Of a stretch of 64,000 nucleotides of DNA, positions 55,435-64,000 are shown piece after piece; the stretch's first letter is position 1; every line of letters starts with the position of its first letter. Below the pieces are notes generated by a model. That model was given only the letters and a program-made list of their open reading frames with translations. It did not search any database and was not told the origin of the DNA. The DNA comes from Earliella scabrosa. Its lineage: Eukaryota; Basidiomycota; Agaricomycetes; Polyporales; Polyporaceae. The stretch covers positions 1,178,001 to 1,242,000 of the forward strand of contig JABYQQ010000015.1 in assembly GCA_022605405.1 (NCBI GenBank). The letters run 5' to 3'. The position numbers were made by a program, and so were the translations under genes.

Positions 55435-56837
55435 CCCTATATCTTGTCATGGATGCCCCTTGTCGGAGCTCCGACAACGTGAACTATAGTTACACTGCTC
55501 GCACTACGATCTGTTGGTTCTCCGGACGGACCTCACCCCGTCGTCTGGTCCCTTTTGAGCTCCTACCGCACCCCCAGTAGCAGAATTGGACTGTTACAAT
55601 TAGGTTAGCTGATACATTAGGCTTGTCGCTCACTGTAGGCCCTTCGATCGCGTTTTCCCTCCCGCCCACAACCCTACCGCCAAGATGGACTTCAAAGCCG
55701 GCGTACCGCACTTCGGACCACTGGCAACCCTACCTAAATCCGCACAAATCTAGTAGCCCGCAGAGTCGCGAACCAGGACGAAAACGCAATGACACTGGAT
55801 CTGGCAGTCTCCTTCTTAGGCTACGACGCGTTGAACTTGCAGCACATTGCTCCACACACGTCCGAGTCCGTCGAGACTCGACCACGAAGGCCGGCTTAAC
55901 TGAAAAATTTGATACTAGACGCGGATTGCCTCCCTTCTCGGACACCTCCGCCGGCCCACGACACGCTCATAACCGCGTGGGTGCCCCCGTCGGGTGCAAT
56001 CCGGCTGCAAGCGGGCTCTCTCCGTCGTCTTCTCGACAGCGCAGCATGTGTCATATACTGCACCCCGGGCCCAGGAAGCTGTGCAAGGCACTCAGTCCAC
56101 GCCCTCCTGCGTCGTATGGTCCTTTCCTACTCCATCATCGATATCGCCTCTGTGTCCTAGGCCTTCGTTCTAGTGCGCTGCGGTACCGGGATCATGCGCA
56201 CTCCGCCGCGCGCGAGAAGATCAGATGAGTGGATGCGCATTCGCTCGATTGCACCTCTATCTGCGCATGCGCACCGCGATGACGCGAGATCGGAATGTCG
56301 CGTCCGACGTCGGTGACATGCGAGGCACGAGGGAGGGAAAGACGGCAAGATGGCAAGACGGGACATCGAGCTCGCGTCTTGCCCTATCGCAGCATGCGCG
56401 TCGTTGTGCAGTCTGATCCGCGTCCGGGCTAGGTTCTTACTATCATGCGTGCATCCATGAATCCACGCCCGACCCTCGGTCGACGCGTGGCTGCAGGTGC
56501 ACGCCCCATGCATTTTGATTCGGACTTGAGTCGGAATCGTGAGTTCGATGTAGTACTCGGCGGTGCGATTGGCGATATCCTCGTACGTGCTAGAGATCAA
56601 GAAGGCGTCGACGTTTACAGTCGATGACGCTAGACGGATGTCTATGATGGACACAGGGCACCCCGGAGTACACCACTACCAGGGCACTACCAGGGCAGGC
56701 GCTGCCTGTGAGGGCGCGCGAGACGATCTGTGCGAGTGGCATACTCGTGTAGACTCTCCGAGTGGGTGCGGCTGGAAACGTGTACATCGGGGCGTACTGC
56801 AATGTAAAGAGATTGTGCGTGTGTATCGAGGAGTTAT
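55435..56837. other. Intergenic region between convergent F-box/WD40 and membrane-protein genes
   Basis: About 1.4 kb. ORFs of up to 201 codons are rich in Arg, Ser and Pro without a domain and overlap one another in several frames; I support none. Confidence 0.4.
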
Positions 56838-58584
56838 TTATACTTGAGCTTGACCACCCTCAGCGTCGTTGTGAGAGTCCGGACTCCCATCCGTCCTGGC
56901 CTCCCGGCCCAAGGTCTGCTCAGAACCAACCCGCATAGGTATAGTACCCTCATGGCACTCCGCTTCTGAAGTAACGCTGGAGCTGTGAGGCTGGAATACA
57001 AGGGATTGGGTAGCCGGTGGCGGGAGATGAGTCGAGTCGACGAAGCCGGTCTCGCACTGGGACTTGTCCAGGGCCACAAGGAGAATGATAATCGTGGGGT
57101 ATATCGCCTGTTCCAAAACATACCCCGTAAGATTCCGAGAGTTCAAGTAGATACGGAAGAGGCAGGACGTGCCAGTACGCACTATGATGGGTATCAACGC
57201 CCCCTCCACGAAATGCCGAAACTGGGCGAGGAAGGTCGTCACGTAGCCGACATCTGGGAGCTGTAACGGCTCGATTGTGTACAGCCTCTGGATGAGGATG
57301 GTTTGGTGCGCCACGAGGAATATCTTCGATCGACAAAGTGCGAGTATGTCAGTGCCACCTTGCATGGAGATAGAAGGGCGAGCGTACCCATAGGATACAG
57401 TATCCGGCTCCAGACTCTATAAGCAGAGTGAGGACCCGCTCCACCTGCGACAGAGGACGCCTGATCTTGAGCTCGTTCCTGATAAACGTCCGATGTTTCC
57501 TATTCGCACCCTGTCAGCGAAGGACGAGGTGCGCAGTGCGGGCCACTCACCATGCTCGGTAGCCGATGAGGCTCGTCGCAAGGAGGTTGGTGACGAGAGA
57601 GAGCACCGAAGCCGCGTATCCGCGCGGATTCCCGGCGAACAGAAACCCCGGACTCTCCCAGAGAGCACCGACGCCGTGAGTCAGTGCGTACGTTGGATCG
57701 CAGGAGTCGACGCCGTCCAGCGTGCTCATGACTGTGTAGTGAATCAGTCACGATCGCGGCGGTGATCTGTCGCGGTATTATGGTACTGACCGAGGGTGCT
57801 CAAAAGCAGAACAGCACCAACGTAGCCTACTGCCCGACGCTTCTCCCACACAACCCATGCGCGCCACCAGACTATGGTGTCGCCTATGGCCACCTGGGTA
57901 AAGATATGATCAGCTTTCGTCTCAGTACGCACTAACGAAAATCAGCAAGGAACGAAAACTCACATTGACGACCAGCGCCGCGGTATTCGCGCACACCAAC
58001 GTCTGGCCCGCCTTCCCAACCTTCACTCCATCCGGCTTCCTGTAAAAATCGAGCGCGCAGCTATATATTTCGCTCGGACTGAGGTCGGGGGCGAGGCACC
58101 ACGTGACCACGCGCAGGCTCCAGGCTGAGAGGTTCTGGTACTCGGTGGTGACGGAGAGGTAGTAGCCTGTGATGGCTGCGAACAGGGTGGTGGCGGCGTA
58201 CATGGCTCCCATCGCCAGGAGCATGAACGCGATGGAGCCCTTTGGGGAACCGCGCTTCGTTCTGGGTACAGGGGATTCGTCACAATCAGTTAGTAGGCCG
58301 GACTCGTAATGGCTTCCGAGCGCAGGACATGGGACTCACAACAGCACAAACGTGGCTGAGCCGGTGCAGACTGTCAGAGCACCTGGTATGCAGCTCAGGC
58401 TCAGCCTTTTGTTGTGACCGTGGAAAAATGGTCAATAGGACTTACCGAAGAAGGCGGACGAGACCATAGGGTTCTGCCAGCCGTTGTAGACAAGAATCGA
58501 GGAGGTGTACACGTCCGAGGCTATGTCATCCAGTAGACTGTAAAGCTCACTCGTACTAGGAGGCGAAGTCGTGGAAGGATCCAT
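56838..58584 (-). CDS. Multi-pass membrane protein, fungal orphan seven-helix type
   Basis: Eight exons (58446-58584, 58340-58382, 57964-58261, 57791-57893, 57551-57731, 57388-57499, 57183-57323, 56838-57107) give 428 residues. Start MDPSTTSPPSTSELYSLLDD, then helices around PMVSSAFFGALTVCTGSATF, SIAFMLLAMGAMYAATTLFA, a loop, GDTIVWWRAWVVWEKRRAVG, YVGAVLLLSTL, a long Gly/Pro loop, AASVLSLVTNLLATSLIGYR, VLTLLIESGAGYCIL, GALIPII joined to AIYPTIIILLVALDKS, and a polar tail. This WRAWVVW ... YRAW ... ESGA.YC ... YPTIIIxLVAL order is typical of a large family of unknown function in Agaricomycetes. The last intron (57108-57182, 75 bp) is stop-free and in frame, but removing it gives the family sequence AIYPTII. 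No catalytic residues are visible. Confidence 0.78.
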
Positions 58585-61500
58585 CCCGCCGGGGGCAGAT
58601 GATGGACGAGGAGCTGCGACGATTTTGAGATTAGACAGTAGAAGCACTCGAGTCTGTTTATAGAGAGACCGTAGACGCACATTTACGAGGTGATGAACGT
58701 CGTGACCGAGCCGATAGTCCAGTGAGATGAGTCCCGCCATCATAGAGAAGACCTATATGTCTCGGAGACTCGGAAGAAGTGGCTATGTCGTGCGGACTAG
58801 TACCTACTAGTATGTCTAGCTTGGAGCGACATACAGGGAACACTGCACCGGATGGGGGTATTTGTCGCGCTCCGACCGATTCCTGAGCCCGCGATGTGCA
58901 CATGTGAGTCCTTGGCACTCCATCGCAACTTCTGGCGTCGATGTACTTACGTTTATCTTTTGTTATGTGCATGGGTGCAGTTCATACCGCCCGCAGGCAT
59001 GAATGCGCGCCCGCGCACTAGAGCGGTGCGAGAAATGGAAGGCGTTTGATTGTAAATCTCAGTCTGGGGTCAATCGTGGGGGGATCGATGGCGATGTCAG
59101 CACCGCTCCTCCGACATGAATGCTTCTTACTGACCTGTATCTCCGCCCACTGATTCCGACTCACAACATCGCGGACGAATACCGTTGCGATACTAGTAGG
59201 AAGTGTGGCACTGAAGATGAAGATCCACCCGTTCCAAGCGTGCCAGCACCGTCGCCGACTCCGAGTCCTCGCGTCCGAGAAGTGACCACCATCGGATACA
59301 CATTCATGACGATCCTCAATTGAGGTATGTGTGGAGAATGAACAACTGAGACGCACTGACCTGCGAGCAACGCCGTAACCCGTTCAAGTTCAAGGTCACA
59401 AGGGCTTCGTCGAGGTTGTAGATGAGGCGAGACGTTAGAGCCGCGCACTTGTAGAAGCACTTCGCGCGTGTGCTTGAGCGTTCTGGCGCTCGGGCTTCCA
59501 TGCATGCCGATCGTACATACGAGAAGCAAGGCGGGGCTCGGGTTCGGCTTGCCAGTGGAGAAAGTGGTGAACTCTGTCGTGTTCGCTCATGATTTCAACT
59601 TGCTCATCGATATCTTGCAAGATGAAAGCTTGTCGCAGCTTCGCAGTAAGAGATCGGACGCGTGGGTATAAACATCACAGAGGTAGGGCGCTGCGACGGC
59701 GAGCGATGAGCTCAGATGGACCAGGAGAGATCGTCCGACGTCATCAGGTCACAGGTGAAGTGTCTTAGGCGCCAGCCGTTCGTGCAGGGCTGGCAATTTC
59801 TCACGCTCGGACCCTACTGTCAAGTTACTTACTCAATGTACGCAACGTGCAACTCACCAATACCTACAACGCGAGTAGGGGCGGACTCTCTGGAATAGTG
59901 ACGGCTCTCTTGGTCCTCGCCCCAGGAGACTTGGGCCCCAACAGTTTGACTGTGTCGCCCGAGGTGAGGTGCCAGTGGCAGGTTCTCCCCGTCATGGGTG
60001 CCCCTAGATCACCGACCTTAGGAGCACCTCTGCACGCCCCTTCAACAAGTCACGCGCACTCCGACATTGGCACGAAACTAGCTCGAAGACCCAGGCCTCT
60101 TCCATCGGATCGGCGACATGGACGGTATCGGACGCGAGTGCCGCTGGACTCTTCCTCTCTCCCGCTCGCGGCTAGCACGGTGCGTAATATCGGTTCGCAG
60201 TCATCTTGTCTCCTTGCCCGACCACAGCATGAGGTTGACCATCGGCGCTACTGGGTTCGGTGGAAGACGGTGATCAGGTTTATCGCGGGCGTAATTCCAA
60301 TAGGGCCACCTGCTCAGACATGTTCTGCAACGCCTGTGGAACACACTCGAGCCTGATTGGAGCCCTCCCTGGACGCTGGACTTGAGCATGTGTACGACAC
60401 TCGAACGACATGCGCCGTCTGGTCAGAAGCACCTGCACGTACAGACACACCCACTCATGACTTCCGGTGGCATCAAGAAGCCTGCAGTGCACAGTCGAGC
60501 GCAGGACTGTGGAGAGGATCTGCTGACTCGGAGGCAGTCCTCCCCAAACTGAAGCTCCCTTGTTGACCGTTCCAATCTCAAGACTTGGACCGGCGCGGCT
60601 CCGAAACTCGTGTGCGACCGTCCACCCCGCCTGAACGTTCGTCCTCTACCACGCACTGTCCATCGATACTATCACGGATCGACCACCGAGCGAGCCATCC
60701 AGGCGGTCCCCCACACTCGGCAGGGTGCAGTACCCCACATGCTCGCCCGCGCCGACCCCCGACTCCGTGCGACTCTCCGGACACGCATGCAACGAACATC
60801 GACGCGGAACCGCCGGCCGGGCGAAGAACATTCTATCGCAGGATGCGTCGCGTCTGTACGTGTCAACCGCACGAACGCGTCATCCAATCCAAACTCAAAC
60901 CTAAAAACTGTGCTCAGCTGGAATGGGACCATCCCTGCTTCTGTCCCGATCGCCATCGACGGTCCAACTTTCCCGACGCTCGCCAGCTCGCGAGCGTGAC
61001 CGCGCGCGGAATGCGAGAGGTGACCCATCCGGGCGCGAAGCAGGGTAGATCTCGCCCTGTCTGCTCGTTCGGGTGCGACGCTTGTGAGCCTCGGCAGGTA
61101 TCGTTGCCGCCCGCGGGTCGAGTGACTCCGATGCCCTGTGTGCTGTCTCCGTGCCATGTGCTGCGCGTGGTCAGGATACGTGCCGTGAGCGGTCACCGCA
61201 AGACGACCAAGCCCCGCAGTACAGTCGACGGAGACTCGAAAGCCGGAGGAGCAAGGTTGCCGCAAGAAGGTGAGTTTCAGCATCATGTGCTACCTCTGCG
61301 CTGCTGATCTGTGCACCAGCGCCGCCGCCGCCAGCTCCCACTCTCTTCGTCCTTGACGTCGTGCTGGCCAAGTCCGTGACGACAGGAACTGAAAGAAGCT
61401 GAGACGGACGGAGTCAGTACGCATATAGTCGGTCCACGCCGTCACACACTCGCCCAGTCCGTCCCGTCAGTGCGAGATTGTAAGGTCTCAGTGGACTCGT

Positions 61501-61782
61501 CCTGCCCACCCCTTCATGCCACCGCAGACGTTTTCGACATGCTCGGCATGCCAATGACAGTCTCAACCGTGCTAGCTCCGGGGAGATAGAGTTGTATGCT
61601 TAGGAGTCGACTTCTTCCCACATTGCCCGGACGTCGTCGCCTCCCAATACATCTAGCCGCAAGCAACTCCCTGGTGCGGACAACTCGTCTATGTAGGACT
61701 CGGAACCTCTCACCTCACTCTCACAGCCAGCCTCTAAGTATATCATCGGCGGAGATTCACGCAAAATGGACAACATCGCTCA
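58585..61782. other. 3.2-kb stretch without a supported gene
   Basis: The longest gap in the window. Near 59300-59480 (minus) short pieces such as LIYNLDEALVTLNLNGLRRC look protein-like, and near 59180-59260 (minus) NGWIFIFSATLPTSIATVF could be a membrane helix, but I cannot join them into a gene. The 240-codon ORF at 60585-61307 is low-complexity and overlaps open frames on both strands. A degraded membrane-protein gene is possible for 58.9-59.7 kb. Confidence 0.35.
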
Positions 61783-63460
61783 CTAGCAGCCCACCTCATA
61801 CATCCCAGGATCCAACACGCCCTTCATCCACTCTGGTTCGTCCGCGCTCGTCATCCTGAACGTACCCACACGCGTCTCCGCCCAGCCACCGCCGTCGACG
61901 AAGGCTACCGCCGCATCTGCGAGCGTCGGGACAGCCTCGGCCAGACTCTGAACGTATGCTTGCGCGTCGACTTCGGTAAGCAGGACCCCTAGATGCGGCT
62001 GCGTGATCACCGCGGGCCAAGGAAGTTGAGCTTGGTCGCTGGTGATGCGTAGGCGCAGGCGACGGAGCGGCCCTGGGATGTGCGCCAGCATCGTGGCCAA
62101 CTCGTCCTGTCGTCCGAACCACAGGAGACAGACGCAGTACGGTCAGCTGCAGAGCAGAGGCGTGCAGAGAAGGAACGGAACTCACCAGTCTCCCATCGAC
62201 GTCCACGTCGCGGTCGACGCGGCCCGTGAGCGTCATGTCCACGGCCAGACTCTCGAGCCGCGCCGCGCACCCAACGTCCTGGAGGACGGAGGCGAGGCTG
62301 TGCGTGGGGTGGTCGAGGGCGGTGCTCTGCCCGTGGAACTTGAGATGGACCGGCTGGGCGCGGGAGAGCACGTCCATGAGCATCGGGAGATGCGCGTCCG
62401 ACGTGATCTCCTCGTCGAACCTCATGACGGGGATGCGGCAGGTGAGGCTGAGGATGTAGAGGTGCGTCAGGGACCCTGTGTATGTGTCGAGGTGCGGCCA
62501 GCATGACTCGGATGATGCATCAAGCTGGTGCTGTATCTGCATGTTCAAGTTGCGGCGTGCGTGTATGCGTTGGATCGTGGCGTCGTCGTCGAGATGGTCG
62601 TACACCACCTCCTTGCCCGTCCACAGATGGAGAGAGACGAGGTTCGGGAACGCGCGAACGTAGTGCGCAGCGACGAGGTGGTCATCCCACTCGATCTGCA
62701 ACCTGCGCATCCTAGGGTACACCTGCGCATACACGGGCGCCGGTGGGCCGGGGTACGTGTGCCAGCGCGCACAAGAGAGCTCCTCGAGCGTCGACGCGCA
62801 CCCGCGCAGGAACGGGACGGGGTGCATAGAGCGCCACGCGTCTTCCGAGAGGCGCGGCAGGGTGTGGAAGAAGCCGCGGGCATCTTCGTCTCTGTCGCGT
62901 CCGACCGTCCAGTCGACGTCGATCGCGACGAGCCCGTTGGCTTTCGAAAGGGAGGAGAGGAGCTGTGCCATCGTCGGTCCTCCGCCGTGGAGCGTGAGTC
63001 TGCGGAGGGAGGTGAGGCTCGCGAGCGCGTCCACGAAGACCGGGTCCCATGTCTTCAGAGTAGGATCTGCGTGGTGGATGCTGAGAACGACGAGCCCGGT
63101 CATACGCGGCACACCCTCCACCATCCTCCGCATCGCCCGCGCACTCAGCTTGAGCCTCCGCATCCTGATGCTGAGGTTGCGGAGGAACGGGAAGCGGCCC
63201 CCACCGTCCGGCGAGGCTTCGAGAAAGTCGAGGAAGCGGTAGAGGTTGGTGTGGTCTGTGAGCGCTACTTCGTCGTGGAGGGCTGCGCGGGCGATGGTGG
63301 GGGAGGTGTAGAAGGTCCGGGAGGTGCGCATGAGCGTCGCGCAGGTCTGGCGGGGTGCGGCCAGGGCGATTTCGCGGAGGACGTCCCAGCAGAGGTCGGG
63401 CCCGCCGGGGTGGTGGTGGAGACCGGACGAGTCAGGCTGTGACATGGAGGGCTCCTGCAT
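61783..63460 (-). CDS. F-box protein F6
   Basis: Two exons (62186-63460, 61783-62106) give 532 residues. N-terminus MQEPSMSQPDSSGLHHHPGG and then LCWDVLREIALAAPRQTCAT, LMRTSRTFYTSPTIARAALH, the family F-box; body FPFLRNLSIRMRRL, LASLTSLRRLTLHGGG, GCASTLEELSCARWHTYPGP, AFPNLVSLHLWTG, LDTYTGSLTHLYILSLTCRI. The family intron (62107-62185, 79 bp, GTGAGT to CGACAG) is at the conserved phase-0 position but is not a multiple of three, so unlike F1, F2 and F4 it must be removed. The last exon reads DELATMLAHIPGPLRRLRLR ... AEAVPTLADAAVAFVDG. A second Met (MSQPDSS) could be the start. It is the most GC-rich and most distant F-box copy, 20 kb from F5. Confidence 0.86.
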
Positions 63461-64000
63461 GGCAAGGCGGCTACGGTGCGCTTGATTGTTGATAAGTTGA
63501 AGCGTGCGGTTTTGAGTGCACTGGTGGCCTGTAGTCTATGTGACAACATAGTCAGATTGAACCACCACCGCGAACTTGAAGTACGCCTCTGTCCTATTTC
63601 CGACACCACTCACCACGAATGTGCAGTGAATTCTGAGAGGAGATCACCCCTGATCCGTCCTCAGCAAACGTCACAGCAATGAGCAGTGCTAGTGAAGCTT
63701 GAAGTCTTGATGTTGTATCTGACGGAACGAGAGTGAGAGTGAGAGGTCCGAGTCAAGACTCACCGTAGCGCCAATGGTACGCAACTTCGCACGGCCGTCA
63801 GAGTTGACACTGTCGCACCCGACCGACTCCGAATGTGCACTTACATACAGTTTACGAGACAAACTCATGTAACACGGAAGTTGAGGCGCGGACAGCTCGC
63901 GCTACCTAGTAAGTACCTTTTTCCGCTCGCACTGTGAGCTCGGAGAAGACCTGGAAAAGAGACAATCTGGGAACATCTAACCTCTGTCTTCCATGGTTAG
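63461..64000. other. Right-edge region upstream of F6
   Basis: The F6 promoter; I see no further gene before the window ends. Confidence 0.45.

Noticed and set aside
55623..56228. 201-codon plus-strand ORF
   Set aside because: Ser/Pro/Arg-rich, overlapped by other frames, no domain.
60585..61307. 240-codon plus-strand ORF
   Set aside because: Low-complexity, with long open frames on both strands over the same bases, typical of chance in high-GC DNA.

Overview
The window is a gene-dense stretch of fungal nuclear DNA, almost certainly from an Agaricomycete (mushroom-forming basidiomycete); the order, perhaps Polyporales, is only a guess. The grounds are many 45-80 bp GT-AG introns, high GC, short intergenic gaps, a 20-exon cohesin SMC1 gene, and families typical of these fungi: NmrA-like reductases, BTB proteins, 'LNDDILREIL'-type F-box proteins, 7-TM DUF6533-type proteins and THEM2-like hotdog thioesterases. 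Exons were assigned by hand from splice sites, reading frame and comparison between paralogues inside the window.

Layout. 1-8.5 kb: two NmrA-like oxidoreductases (-), a BTB gene (-) divergent from SMC1 (+). 9.0-12.4 kb: MLKL-like pseudokinase A (+). 13.2-15.4 kb: a secreted GH2 glycosidase (-). 17.3-21.2 kb: tandem F-box genes F1 and F2 (-). 22.5-25.5 kb: pseudokinase B (+). 27.0 kb: hotdog gene T1 (+). 28.7-30.3 kb: damaged F-box copy F3 (-). 30.8-33.8 kb: pseudokinase C (-). 34.1-37.3 kb: two tandem 241-bp terminal-inverted-repeat units, T2 and T3 (+), and a 295-bp foldback element. 37.7-41.4 kb: F4 and F5 (+). 41.9 kb: T4 (-). 43.2-44.8 kb: a secreted M28 aminopeptidase (-). 46.0-47.9 kb: a DUF6533 membrane protein (+). 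48.2-52.5 kb: T5 (-), T6 and T7 (+). 53.0-55.4 kb: an F-box/WD40 gene (+). 56.8-58.6 kb: a multi-pass membrane protein (-). 61.8-63.5 kb: F6 (-).

The main theme is three gene families amplified and interleaved in one locus: three MLKL-like proteins, seven hotdog proteins and six F-box proteins. Members of each family share splice positions and often exact exon lengths, so they arose by DNA-level duplication. The MLKL-like trio combines a helical N-terminal region resembling the MLKL/HeLo-type bundle, a degenerate kinase fold (beta-3 Lys replaced by Arg, HRD and DFG lost) and a shared C-terminal region I do not recognise. By analogy with MLKL these are candidate regulated-cell-death or immunity executioners; this is inference. 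The F-box arrays could supply ubiquitin-ligase adaptors, but nothing in the sequence proves that the families act together.
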